A stretch of DNA of 64,000 nucleotides from Hyphomonadaceae bacterium (GTDB taxonomy: Bacteria > Pseudomonadota > Alphaproteobacteria > Caulobacterales > Maricaulaceae), in contig JABDMW010000038.1 in the NCBI GenBank assembly GCA_013001295.1, positions 1 to 64,000 of the forward strand, read 5' to 3'. This document shows positions 32,975 to 42,183 of this stretch, piece by piece (the first letter of the stretch is position 1; the number at the start of each line of letters is the position of its first letter). Under the pieces are notes generated by a model. The model had not been told where the DNA came from. It saw only the letters and a list, made by a program, of their open reading frames with translations, and did not search any database. The position numbers were made by a program, and so were the translations under genes.

Positions 32975-34441
32975 CTAAATCTGCATCAATCGATCGAGCA
33001 TATCGCTGACCGTTTGGATGACGCGAGCATTGGCCGCATAGGATTGTTCGATAAGGAGGAGAGATTGTAGTTCTTGATCTGTGTCGACCGCGGTTTTGGC
33101 GATTTCAGCTTCGTATAGCGTAACGCTTCGTGATGTAGAGCTGGCGGCCGTCGCATCTGCTCGCACGCGGTTTTCACCAACCAGTGATGAAACACCTGCA
33201 GCGAGTTCCGTAGATGTAAAATTGCCGACGAGGCCGGATGTACCCGGTGCTGAATTAGCGGATGTAAATGCGTCGAGTAAATTATTGAGAATATCGGCAT
33301 TTCCGCTGGCTCCAGGTGTCATTGCTCCCAAGCCATCGCGCAACCGCGTTATTTCGCCCCCTTGGGCCGGGTCGATGGTAGCATTTATCCGGAGCCTCGC
33401 CGCTGTTCCCGGCAAGTTAGCTGCATCCACGGGGCCGCCGGCATTTGTGAAAATACCAGGCGCCCCGGCTGTTTTGGTTGGATCCAGGGCATCGTCGGAA
33501 AAACGGGATATGAGATCGGCGGCAAGGCCATCAACCTGTCCCATAAATTCAGGGGCGATACTGTCGCGCACGGAAAAATATCCAGCGATCACACCGGAAT
33601 TGATTCCGAAATTACCGGCACCGGTTGTCAGTTCTTGGTCGCCGACCATCAAACCGGAGAGCCCGCCAATTCCGTCTGCGTAGGAAGCTCCGGCCGGGAT
33701 AGCGCCTGACGGCGTGAATTCTAGTTCATTTACGGATCCTGCGAGCAAAAAGACCCCGTTTTCCGTCATCACATCGATACGGCCGCCTTCACGCGGAAAA
33801 TCTTTGATGGGTATATATTGAGCAATTGTGTCAAGAAGGCGTTGACGCTCGTCCTCAAGCGCAGCTGTGTCACCAGCCTCCTGGTTCATACCGGATATAT
33901 CGCCATTTAGTTTTTGAATTTGATAAAGTGCATCGTTGACGATCTCAACGCCACGGGCAATGCCTGCGTCAGCATTGGTTCGCAATGAATTGCCCATCTG
34001 CGAAAGATCGTTAAATTGGTTCACCAAAGATGTTGCCGCGCTCAACACGCTGTTCTGGAGCGCCGTTGACTCAGGGGTTAGTGAAAGTTCTCGCAATGAG
34101 CTTTCGAAGCTCTCATAAGATGCAAATAGTCCATATTCATCGCCCGGCGCACCCATTTCGCGGTTTAAATCATTGTAGGCTTGCGCAATGATGTCGGTGC
34201 GACCCGAAGCAGAATCTGCGTCCCGGCGTAACCGTGTCAGTTGATAATCCTGCTGTCGGTTAACACCGCTAATCGACACACCATTGCCCTGACCACCGAC
34301 AATGCTCTCACTCAAATTAGCCGTACGCCGGACATATCCGGCCGTCCCGGCATTGGAGATATTCCCGGCCGATACATCGGCGCGAAACGCCGATGCGGTC
34401 AATCCGCTATATGCACTGGAAAGGGCTCTGCTGAGTGTCAT
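32975..34441 (-). CDS. flgK: Hook-filament junction protein FlgK
   Basis: 488 residues. The N-terminal rod/hook-type segment (LSSAYSGLTASAFRADVSAG, NISNAGTAGYVRR) and the C-terminal helix (IEQSYAANARVIQTVSDMLD) are typical of HAP1. The middle is a variable, Gly/Asp-rich domain. FlgK caps the hook and starts the filament together with FlgL. It is located between flgE (34475) and flgL (32965) in the leftward hook group. Secretion is by the flagellar export system, so the lack of a signal peptide is expected. Confidence 0.93.
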   Translation of the reverse strand: MTLSRALSSAYSGLTASAFRADVSAGNISNAGTAGYVRRTANLSESIVGGQGNGVSISGVNRQQDYQLTRLRRDADSASGRTDIIAQAYNDLNREMGAPGDEYGLFASYESFESSLRELSLTPESTALQNSVLSAATSLVNQFNDLSQMGNSLRTNADAGIARGVEIVNDALYQIQKLNGDISGMNQEAGDTAALEDERQRLLDTIAQYIPIKDFPREGGRIDVMTENGVFLLAGSVNELEFTPSGAIPAGASYADGIGGLSGLMVGDQELTTGAGNFGINSGVIAGYFSVRDSIAPEFMGQVDGLAADLISRFSDDALDPTKTAGAPGIFTNAGGPVDAANLPGTAARLRINATIDPAQGGEITRLRDGLGAMTPGASGNADILNNLLDAFTSANSAPGTSGLVGNFTSTELAAGVSSLVGENRVRADATAASSTSRSVTLYEAEIAKTAVDTDQELQSLLLIEQSYAANARVIQTVSDMLDRLMQI

Positions 34442-34474
34442 GACAAACTCATTTAGGTTACTTTACGATCTCTA

Positions 34475-35779
34475 CTAACGCTTGATATTTGTAGTTTCTT
34501 GCAACATTTCATCAACGGTTTGGATGATCTTAGCGTTGGAAGAGTAGGCGCGTTGAGTTTCAATTAGGCTGGTGAGTTCTGACGCAATATCTGTTGTCGA
34601 TTCCATCAAAGCATATCCGGTCAAATCGCCCGCGGGCCCCGTCCCTGCATCCCATAAATAGACATCTCCGCTACTTGATGAGATGGCAAAGGCTTGATCA
34701 TTCAGCGCGTCAAGACCGTTCATATTGGGGACGTCCGCGACCGGAATTTGGTATAAGGTACGACGGAAACCTGAGTTGTACACTGCCTGCAAGAACCCTT
34801 GCTCTGTAATATCAACCGATTGGAGATCCCCGATCGGTGCTCCGTCTTTAGTGACATTATAAGGTGAAAATGGGGCCGCCAATTGCGTGATACCGGAACT
34901 GCTGTTCGGGCGTCCCAGAAATGATGTCATCGGTCCACTAACAACGGCAAAACTAAGTTCTCCGGTGACCGGATCATAGGTGGCGCCAGCACCCGGTGTG
35001 ATCGTATCAATGGATCCACCTGAACCAGCTGTGTCATTGAAGCTGATATCGAAAGTCGCAACCGGTGTGAGCGGGTCGCCAGCACCGTCGATAACTTCAA
35101 CAGACCACTGATTGCGTGGACCTGCGGCACTGACATTGGGTGTGAATGTGTAGGTGAGTGTTTGCCCGCGTCCGAGATTATCGAAATACTCAACCGGCAA
35201 AGAGAAAGGGTCGCCCGAAGCACCGGCAAGGGATGCTTCAGCCGGCAGATTAATACCCAAGCTCATGCTGCGGGTCGGTGATGCAGTAAACTGGCTGACG
35301 TCAATATTTACCGGTACCAAAGCAGAGCTGTTATCGCGGCTTATATTTCCAATTTCGCCATTAGTATCGGCCGGCCACCCCAGTAGAAACAGACCGCTCA
35401 ATGTGCGTAGGTTTCCGCGTTCATCTGCGGAAAAAGATCCGGTCGGAACTAACATAAAGTCACGTTCTGTTGCGCTTTGATCGACGCCGAATGTATTCGT
35501 CACTGGGATCATGCCGCCACCATTGACGGAAATGTCTGTAGAATTACCGGTCGATATCAAAGATCCGGCGTCCGAAATGTTCTTGTAAGATGTGGCGCGG
35601 ACACCACCGGCGGAATAAACACTAGGACGCTGGTTTATGACCATGCTGGAGAAGTCTACGTCGCTTCTTTTGTACCCGTAAGTCGCTGAATTTGCTATAT
35701 TATCGGAAATAGTTGCTAGGCGTGTCGCATTGACACTCAAACCCATAACGCCCGCATTTAGAGAAGATGATATCGTCAT
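34475..35779 (-). CDS. flgE: Flagellar hook protein FlgE
   Basis: 434 residues. The N-terminal Flg_bb_rod motif (NATRLATISDNIANSATYGY) and the C-terminal helix (LIETQRAYSSNAKIIQTVDE) frame the D1/D2 domains, which include the hook-typical GRGQTLTYTFTPNVSA stretch near residue 210. AAGGA precedes the ATG. It is the first gene of the leftward hook and junction group, with motB about 110 bp upstream in the same direction. FlgD and FliK, which assemble and measure the hook, are encoded at 44-45.5 kb. Confidence 0.93.
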   Translation of the reverse strand: MTISSSLNAGVMGLSVNATRLATISDNIANSATYGYKRSDVDFSSMVINQRPSVYSAGGVRATSYKNISDAGSLISTGNSTDISVNGGGMIPVTNTFGVDQSATERDFMLVPTGSFSADERGNLRTLSGLFLLGWPADTNGEIGNISRDNSSALVPVNIDVSQFTASPTRSMSLGINLPAEASLAGASGDPFSLPVEYFDNLGRGQTLTYTFTPNVSAAGPRNQWSVEVIDGAGDPLTPVATFDISFNDTAGSGGSIDTITPGAGATYDPVTGELSFAVVSGPMTSFLGRPNSSSGITQLAAPFSPYNVTKDGAPIGDLQSVDITEQGFLQAVYNSGFRRTLYQIPVADVPNMNGLDALNDQAFAISSSSGDVYLWDAGTGPAGDLTGYALMESTTDIASELTSLIETQRAYSSNAKIIQTVDEMLQETTNIKR

Positions 35780-35887
35780 TTTTAATCCTTAAAGTTGCCG
35801 ATTGCAACTAAAAAGGGTAAATAGACTCTCTTAATAAATGTATAATTATAGAATTGCACTAAAAGGTTGTGAATCTCCCTTGCATCT

Positions 35888-36697
35888 TTAAGTGCTGCTT
35901 TTCAGAATTGTAATTGATATCCGCCGGTTTTGCGCTGCCATGCCGTCTTCTATTACGTGATCGGTGTCCGCTTTACCTGAAATTTCTGCGATCTGGTAAA
36001 TCGGGAACCCTTTCGCGACTAGAAGGCGTCTCGCCGTGTTCGCCCGATCGGCAGATAATTCCCAATTTGAGTAGGTCGCGCCGCTCACATAGGCGCGGCT
36101 ATCCGTATGCCCAACGATTTTCAGGCTGTTTTGCACAGAAGAAAATGATTCCGCAACGATTTCAAGAAGATGGTTTAACAGATCCGAGGGTTGTGCATTG
36201 CCAACATCAAACAACGGCTTGTCATTCCCTTCGATCAATTCAATGACCAGGCCGTCGGGACTCATTTTCAGCTGGATATGCTCAGCGATACCCGGGGCTT
36301 CCTGGGCCAATGCTGCATTTAATTTATTGATCTCTTCCGTCGGGCCATTATCCGTTTTTCTTGCCGTCGCTTTCTTCTTGTTGTGTCCGGCAGCCTTTAC
36401 GCCGCTCGCACCTGTCCCATCGCGCGCCAAAGTTTCTTGAGCGAATACAGAATCGCCATTAAGCGCTCCTGAACCGCCGCCTGAAACGGCTGCAATTGGA
36501 ATGTTGGGATTGAAATAATCAGCAATTCCTTTGCGCTGCTCTTCTGTCGTCGCATTTAACAACCACATCAGCAAAAAGAATGCCATCATAGCCGTCACAA
36601 AGTCGGCGTAAGCGACCTTCCAAGCGCCCCCATGGTGTCCATCCGCCGCATAAACCTTCTTACGACGCAAGATTATTGGTCTTACTTCTTCACCCAT
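35888..36697 (-). CDS. motB: Stator protein MotB
   Basis: 269 residues. A single membrane helix (about 30-50, YADFVTAMMAFFLLMWLLNA) holds the proton-binding Asp32. A Lys/Thr-rich linker (about 110-135) and a C-terminal OmpA-type peptidoglycan-binding domain follow (about 150-265, SLKIVGHTDSRAYVSGATYS, NWELSADRANTARRLL). MotB anchors the stator and, with MotA, conducts ions. It is not adjacent to motA (37927, opposite strand). A CtrA-type box is 75 bp upstream in the correct orientation, suggesting that stator synthesis follows the motility programme. Confidence 0.95.
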   Translation of the reverse strand: MGEEVRPIILRRKKVYAADGHHGGAWKVAYADFVTAMMAFFLLMWLLNATTEEQRKGIADYFNPNIPIAAVSGGGSGALNGDSVFAQETLARDGTGASGVKAAGHNKKKATARKTDNGPTEEINKLNAALAQEAPGIAEHIQLKMSPDGLVIELIEGNDKPLFDVGNAQPSDLLNHLLEIVAESFSSVQNSLKIVGHTDSRAYVSGATYSNWELSADRANTARRLLVAKGFPIYQIAEISGKADTDHVIEDGMAAQNRRISITILKSST

Positions 36698-36771
36698 TAC
36701 CCAGCCCTTGAAAATGTATCTTGAGTTGTATGTTTAGGGAATGAAGCTGAATATCTGCGTAAGAATTGTAG

Positions 36772-36786
36772 TTAAAAACCCCTTAA
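36772..36786 (-). promoter_or_regulatory. CtrA-type box between motB and fliM-like gene
   Basis: On the minus strand the site is TTAA-GGGGTTT-TTAAC, an exact TTAA-N7-TTAAC match 75 bp before motB. It lies in the 166-bp divergent promoter region shared with the fliM-like, motA and following genes, so it may serve both directions. Confidence 0.5.
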
Positions 36787-36863
36787 TTGTTAAAGGTTTT
36801 GAAAGACTACGCTATATATCAGTTGTTTTAGTATAATAATATACAACAATAACGGGTATCCTG

Positions 36864-37868
36864 ATGAATGTGATACAAAAGAAGTCCAAACTCGGTCTTG
36901 AAGCAAACGCCAGCTCGCCGGGCGCGTTTGCGCCGTGGGAAGGTGTTCATCATTCGCTTTGCGAATACGTGTCGAAGGAAATAGGTGCCGACGTAATACC
37001 TAAAGGGATTGAAATTGATTCAGGGAGCTTCAAAAACCTAGCCAAGGACATGACGGAAGATCTATTGTCATTTAGTTTTGGCGATGCAGATCGTCCAACG
37101 ATGAGTTTTGCATGTGTTGCACCGACAATTGCCAAAGCGCTAACGGATAAAAGCCTTGGAGTGGATGACCAAGTGAAACCGGCGTCTAAAACCGAACCCA
37201 AAGTAGGTCTTTTAGAACTCTTGTTAATGGCGCCGTGCGCAGAAATTATTTCAGAAGCGATCAATGCTCATATTGCATTGTTAGCTGATGATATGTCCTT
37301 GCCGGCCATTGCACAGACGTCCCAAAGAGTTGGGCTTACAGATTTCGAAGTCGACCGAGAGATGGGCGATTGGGTTAAACTTGTTTTCCCTTTTGAAATT
37401 GAGGAGCAAGGTCAAAAAAGCGACGGTCAGAAGCAAGCAAAAAAACAGGCGGCAAAAGATCAACCGGAGCCTAAAGCAAAAACCGCCTTTTATATATTTC
37501 TGCCTAAAAACTTAATGGAAGCGATATCCATAAAGCATAATCTGTCACTTGAAACGACGGAGTTTGATCCAACGGAACCTTGGGCCATTCATATGCGAGA
37601 AGCCGTGGACGGTGCAGGCGTTAGTATCAAAGCTGTTCTGGAAACTTGCGATATGAGTGTTGCGGAATGCACACGACTGTGCATCGGCCAGGTGATCCCT
37701 TTGCCTGGCGTTGCTTTGCAAGCCATTTCGCTTGAAACAGACACCCAAGGTGGCGCGGTAGAATTGGCTGCCTCTACGCTCGGGACCTACAAGGCGAACC
37801 GAGCTGTTCAACTCACTGATGATATACGCGCCGAATTCATATCCGATCTCAGCACGCTCACAATTTAA
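36864..37868 (+). CDS. fliM: Divergent FliM-like motor switch protein
   Basis: 334 residues. Only the C-terminal 90 residues are clearly recognisable, as a SpoA/FliMN_C domain: VSIKAVLETCDMSVAECTRL, IGQVIPLPGVALQAISLE, then LGTYKANRAVQLTDDI. The middle could be the CheC-like FliM domain but is strongly diverged, with a low-complexity Lys/Gln insert near 188-208 (QKSDGQKQAKKQAAKDQPEP). The N-terminus lacks the LSQxEIDxLL CheY-binding motif. No other fliM is present in an otherwise complete C-ring set, so it most likely fills that role. It precedes motA by 58 bp. Confidence 0.7.
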   Translation: MNVIQKKSKLGLEANASSPGAFAPWEGVHHSLCEYVSKEIGADVIPKGIEIDSGSFKNLAKDMTEDLLSFSFGDADRPTMSFACVAPTIAKALTDKSLGVDDQVKPASKTEPKVGLLELLLMAPCAEIISEAINAHIALLADDMSLPAIAQTSQRVGLTDFEVDREMGDWVKLVFPFEIEEQGQKSDGQKQAKKQAAKDQPEPKAKTAFYIFLPKNLMEAISIKHNLSLETTEFDPTEPWAIHMREAVDGAGVSIKAVLETCDMSVAECTRLCIGQVIPLPGVALQAISLETDTQGGAVELAASTLGTYKANRAVQLTDDIRAEFISDLSTLTI

Positions 37869-37926
37869 ATACACGATATAAGTGTATATTAATCAAAGAT
37901 AAACCATTGGTGGTATAACCGAGGGT

Positions 37927-38793
37927 ATGAGTTCTATTCTTGGCATGATAATTACTATAATTTGCGTGTTTGGCGGCTATTTATTAGCGGGCGGTAAACT
38001 CGATATCATCATGCATGCCCTTCCGTTTGAAATGATGATTATCGGCGGCGCTGCAATAGGCGCATTTGCGGCTGGCAATGACATTACCACAATCAAGCAT
38101 ACTATGGGTGATTTGGCAGCAGTGTTCAAAGGCGCTAAATGGAAGAAGTCCGACTACAATGATTTATTGTGCCTCATGCATGAATTGGTGCGTATTACGC
38201 GGGAAAGTCCCGTTGAAATTGAGGCTCATATTGAGAACCCCAGCGAATCTGCGCTGTTTCAGCAATATCCGAAAATTTTGAAAAACGCCGGTTTTGTTGA
38301 GCTTATTTGCGACACCATTCGCTCAATGATCATGAACTTCGACGACGTTTATCAAGTGGAAGAACTACTCGATAAACAATTGGACGGCATGAAAGAAGAA
38401 AGTCTTCACGGATCGCACGCATTACAGAACATGGCCGATGCCTTGCCAGCACTTGGGATTGTCGCGGCGGTTTTGGGTGTGATTAAAACCATGGCGTCGA
38501 TTGACAAGCCGCCGGAAGTTCTGGGCCAAATGATTGGCGGCGCATTAGTGGGTACATTCCTTGGAGTCTTCCTGGCTTATTCTCTCGTAGGACCCTTTGC
38601 CAACAAGGTAAAAAGTATTCGAGAACAAGAACATTATTTTTACGCATTGATCCGCGAAGTCCTCGTATCGAGCCTGCATAAAAATCCGACGAATATCTGT
38701 ATAGAAGTTGCTCGACGTAATGCGCCAAAGCATCAACGTCCAAGTTTTACGGAAGTTGAAGAATCGCTCAAGGCGCTGAAGAAGGCCGCGTGA
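37927..38793 (+). CDS. motA: Stator protein MotA
   Basis: 288 residues with four membrane segments (near 5-22, 32-50, 170-190 and 203-222) and the large cytoplasmic loop between helices 2 and 3. The conserved ADALPALGIVAAVLGVIKTM lies at the start of helix 3, with the Pro residues needed for torque generation, and GGALVGTFLGVFLAYSLVGP forms helix 4. It works with MotB, encoded 1.2 kb away on the opposite strand. Its stop overlaps the start of the next gene (TGATG), linking stator production to the exported 610-residue protein. Confidence 0.95.
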   Translation: MSSILGMIITIICVFGGYLLAGGKLDIIMHALPFEMMIIGGAAIGAFAAGNDITTIKHTMGDLAAVFKGAKWKKSDYNDLLCLMHELVRITRESPVEIEAHIENPSESALFQQYPKILKNAGFVELICDTIRSMIMNFDDVYQVEELLDKQLDGMKEESLHGSHALQNMADALPALGIVAAVLGVIKTMASIDKPPEVLGQMIGGALVGTFLGVFLAYSLVGPFANKVKSIREQEHYFYALIREVLVSSLHKNPTNICIEVARRNAPKHQRPSFTEVEESLKALKKAA

Positions 38794-40625
38794 TGAGAGT
38801 AGGGGGGAACGACAATTCAGTCTCAAAAACAAGGTGGTTTAAAACGACCCTTCTTTCCGCCCTCCTAATTGGAGTAGCAGGCAATACGGCGCTCGCAGAT
38901 GAGACGAAAGCAAAGCAAAATGCTGACGTCGCAAAGTCGATTGAAAACATTTTGCAAAAAGCCAGTGAGCAAGGATTTGTCGATCTAAAAGAAACGAACC
39001 AAGACCCCGAACCCGTAAAACAACCCGAACCGCACACTCCAGAAATTATCATTGAACAGTTGTCAGCGAGTCCACAAGACGGGATTTCGTGTGCGGTGGC
39101 AGATCTTGTTGAACTCACAGACTATTTTGATGTCGCAGCTTACAGCGATATTTCTACAGCTAAAGCAAAAATGCGGTCGATCGATTCGCTGGACGACCGT
39201 ATCGCTCTTATCAAAACCTATTGGAGTTTAGGGTTAGGGGCCGAAGCTCTGGCTTTGGTGCATTCCGTTGAGGATCAAAGGGTCCCCCTTTTGAAGTCCG
39301 TAAGCAAAGTTCTCTCTGGAGACTTCAGCGAAAATAATAAGTTCATATTGAAGCAATATGCGGCCTGCAATGGAAGCGCAAAAATATGGTATAAAACAGC
39401 ACTTTCGGACTCAAATAGCAAAACACCAGATGAGGCTAAAGTCCTTCCCGATAGTTCGGACTTAGCAGTGTTGGAAGAAATGCCCGTAGAAATTCGGAAG
39501 ATTTTGACAAGGCGTTTGGGAGTTTTGGCCGCTGAAACCGGCGATCTGCAACTGGCCAAAAAAATGCTAAGATCTATCGAGCCAGACACCAAAACCGGCG
39601 ACCTTCCAGCTAGTCGCGATGACCATACAATGTATCTGTTCGCATTGATCGACGCGTCTCAAAAAGGTCAAAAAGGTATTCGTATTCTAGAGCGGCTCAG
39701 CAAGTTTGATGGCCCCCTGAGAACCCGTTCAATTTTTCAGTTGTCCAATAAATATTCTGCGGATGGACTCTCACCATATCCTGGATTTTCTGATGATCTC
39801 AATTCGGTTGCGCAGCAATATAGCGGCAAGGACGAAAGCCGAATGGCAAGTCTGGAGACAATTAAACTTTATCTCAAAAATGGCTCAGCAACTGAATCGA
39901 TAAAACTTGCTAAGCGCGAGTTGAGTATCGACGACCCGGAACGGGTTGCTGTGGTCACCCTGATTGCAGACCAAATTTTAATCGGGTTAAATGACAAGAA
40001 AAACAGCAAACGTATAGGCGCGTTAAACGCATATCTATTTGATTCCGGTTTTTTCAATCCGCTTAAAACCCATGCCGAATTAAAACATGCTGCGCTTGAG
40101 GCGGCGCTGGCGCTAAACCTTCCCGAATTGGGGGGGCAGATCTATCTAGATGAAGAGATTGAGAGCCTTGATCAAAATAGTATAAAGCGCCTCACTTTGG
40201 CAAAAATGAAAGCCGCTCGTAAAAGCGGTGATGTCGAAAAAGTAATAGTGTTCGCATCGGGCTATAAAGACGATATCGAGTTTAGCGGTCTCCTCATTGA
40301 AAGCCTGGTTGAAACCGGGCGCTCGCAAGATGCAATTCAGATCGTTAAAGCGATGCCGCATGGTCCTGAGCGATTTAAAAAACTTGCTGATCTCGAATGG
40401 CAAGCTGGTGATTTCAAATCTGCCCATTCAAACCTTCAGTCACTTGACTACGCCATGGGCGGGAAACTTGGCAATAAAAAGCTACAGCTTTCTGGACTGC
40501 TAACATCAGTCGAGACCACCTATTCAAACATGATCGTGCCCAACTCGTCTGAAGACCTGGGCGAATTCCAATCCGACATCTCTGACGATATCAACATTGC
40601 AAAGGCCTATTTGACCGGTGGATAA
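38793..40625 (+). CDS. Large exported protein between motA and flgF, possible MotC-like factor
   Basis: 610 residues. An N-terminal signal sequence (TTLLSALLIGVAGNTALA) is followed by a Lys/Glu/Pro-rich linker and then mostly helical sequence with TPR/HEAT-like periodicity (ALALVHSVEDQRVPLLKSVS, FASGYKDDIEFSGLLIESLV). It is therefore probably periplasmic. I do not recognise a family by sequence. Position is informative: its start overlaps the motA stop by one base and its stop overlaps flgF by eight, so it belongs to the flagellar operon. Rhizobial MotC, a periplasmic stator factor that needs MotE, is a functional analogue to consider, since a MotE-like protein is encoded at 24539. Confidence 0.65.
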   Translation: MRVGGNDNSVSKTRWFKTTLLSALLIGVAGNTALADETKAKQNADVAKSIENILQKASEQGFVDLKETNQDPEPVKQPEPHTPEIIIEQLSASPQDGISCAVADLVELTDYFDVAAYSDISTAKAKMRSIDSLDDRIALIKTYWSLGLGAEALALVHSVEDQRVPLLKSVSKVLSGDFSENNKFILKQYAACNGSAKIWYKTALSDSNSKTPDEAKVLPDSSDLAVLEEMPVEIRKILTRRLGVLAAETGDLQLAKKMLRSIEPDTKTGDLPASRDDHTMYLFALIDASQKGQKGIRILERLSKFDGPLRTRSIFQLSNKYSADGLSPYPGFSDDLNSVAQQYSGKDESRMASLETIKLYLKNGSATESIKLAKRELSIDDPERVAVVTLIADQILIGLNDKKNSKRIGALNAYLFDSGFFNPLKTHAELKHAALEAALALNLPELGGQIYLDEEIESLDQNSIKRLTLAKMKAARKSGDVEKVIVFASGYKDDIEFSGLLIESLVETGRSQDAIQIVKAMPHGPERFKKLADLEWQAGDFKSAHSNLQSLDYAMGGKLGNKKLQLSGLLTSVETTYSNMIVPNSSEDLGEFQSDISDDINIAKAYLTGG

Positions 40626-41355
40626 TGCAACTTACATAAGCCTTTCGCGCCAATCCGGCCTCATGAAAGAATTGAGCGTAATCGCCAATAATATGGCGAA
40701 CGCCAATACCATTGGCTTTAAACGCGAAGGAGCTATTTTTACCGAGTTTATCAATGCTGCCAACGGCGATATACCGGATAAAGGGCCGCGTCACAGCATG
40801 TCAATGGGACGGCTAGGTGCCCATTTCAGCCATTTCAGTTATGGCGAGTTGCGCCGAACAGGTGGTGAGCTTGACGTGGCTATTGACGGAGAAGGTTTCT
40901 TCACCGTGGAGGCCCCAGGCGGCGAACGCCTGACCCGTGCAGGGCATTTTCTAACCAATCAAGAAGGGACACTTGTCACGCCGGACGGTATGCCGGTGCT
41001 GGATCAGGCCGGAGGTCAAATCCAAATTCCCCAGGAAGTGAACCGTCTCGCGATCGGAGGTGACGGCACAATTAGCGCAGATGGCATAGAGCTAGCGAAA
41101 CTGGGGATCGTCAATGCAGCGCCAGAGACCATGTCACGCGACGGCGGTAATTTATGGATTGCCCGGGAAGGGACTGAGGTGCTCGAAGAGCCCAGGGTAC
41201 TGCAGGGATTTACAGAAGACTCTAACGTTCAGCCGGTAGCTGAAATTGCCAGAATGATCGAAGTGCAACGGTACTATGATGCTGGCCAAAAATTACTTGA
41301 AATGGAAGACGAACGCATTCGTCAAGTAATCACAACTATCCGACAGATCGGATAA
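40618..41355 (+). CDS. flgF: Flagellar proximal rod protein FlgF
   Basis: 245 residues. The N-terminal rod motif reads VIANNMANANTIGFKREG. The central Flg_hook-type domain (GELDVAIDGEGFFTVEAPGG) is followed by the C-terminal helix (VAEIARMIEVQRYYDAGQKL). GTG start overlapping the preceding gene by eight bases. FlgF and FlgG form the rod, and the order flgF-flgG-flgA-flgH is standard for alphaproteobacteria. Confidence 0.94.
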   Translation: MDNATYISLSRQSGLMKELSVIANNMANANTIGFKREGAIFTEFINAANGDIPDKGPRHSMSMGRLGAHFSHFSYGELRRTGGELDVAIDGEGFFTVEAPGGERLTRAGHFLTNQEGTLVTPDGMPVLDQAGGQIQIPQEVNRLAIGGDGTISADGIELAKLGIVNAAPETMSRDGGNLWIAREGTEVLEEPRVLQGFTEDSNVQPVAEIARMIEVQRYYDAGQKLLEMEDERIRQVITTIRQIG

Positions 41356-41397
41356 CAAACCGGGACAAGACGTCCCTCAAAAAGTAGGAGGTTTAGG

Positions 41398-42183
41398 ATG
41401 AACGCTCTCAAAATCGCAGCGACCGGCATGTCGGCGCAACAAATGCGAGTCGACGTTATATCAAACAATATTGCCAATATGAGTACGACAGCTTATCAGC
41501 CACGTGTCGCTGAATTTGCGGACTTGTTATATCAACAGCACTTACCGCCCGGTGCAATTTCTTCACAAACCGGAACCATTGTACCCGCGGGTATTCAAAT
41601 GGGTATGGGTGTGCGTCCATCAACTGTTTCTATGGAAATCGTGCAGGGCGCACTTAGTCCCACCGGCGGCGATCTTGATATTGCGATCGAAGGCCGCGGG
41701 TTTTTCGAAATTACGCTGCCGAGTGGCGACGCTGCGTACACCCGTGATGGAAAGTTCAATAGAAACGCTGAAGGCCTGGTCGTGACCGCAGATGGGTTTG
41801 AGCTGGCCGACAATATCACCATTCCAAACGATACACGGCGACTATCGATAAGTCGCGACGGCGAAGTTACAGCGTTCTTTGATAACGCAACGGCCGGGCA
41901 AACCATTGGGACAATCACAATGACAGTATTCGCCAATGTGAAGGGACTCGAAGCGATGGGCGGAAATCTATACCGTGAAACCGAAGCCTCAGGTGCGCCC
42001 ATTGTAGGCGAACCCGGTACCGAAGGCATTGGTTTAATGCGCCAGGGATATCTGGAAGATTCCGGTGTCGATGTTGTTGAAGAAATTTCGGAATTAATTG
42101 AGGCACAGCGCGGCTATGAGTTAAATTCCAAAATTATTACAGCGGCAGATGAAATGTACGCAGCTACAACCCGGATCCGTTAG
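41398..42183 (+). CDS. flgG: Flagellar distal rod protein FlgG
   Basis: 261 residues, normal length. It carries the N-terminal DVISNNIANMSTTAYQPRVA, the central GDLDIAIEGRGFFEITLPSG, and the C-terminal ELIEAQRGYELNSKIITAAD followed by EMYAATTRIR. A very strong TAGGAGG site lies before the ATG, fitting the need for about 26 copies per rod. FlgA starts immediately after the stop codon with no gap. Confidence 0.96.
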   Translation: MNALKIAATGMSAQQMRVDVISNNIANMSTTAYQPRVAEFADLLYQQHLPPGAISSQTGTIVPAGIQMGMGVRPSTVSMEIVQGALSPTGGDLDIAIEGRGFFEITLPSGDAAYTRDGKFNRNAEGLVVTADGFELADNITIPNDTRRLSISRDGEVTAFFDNATAGQTIGTITMTVFANVKGLEAMGGNLYRETEASGAPIVGEPGTEGIGLMRQGYLEDSGVDVVEEISELIEAQRGYELNSKIITAADEMYAATTRIR

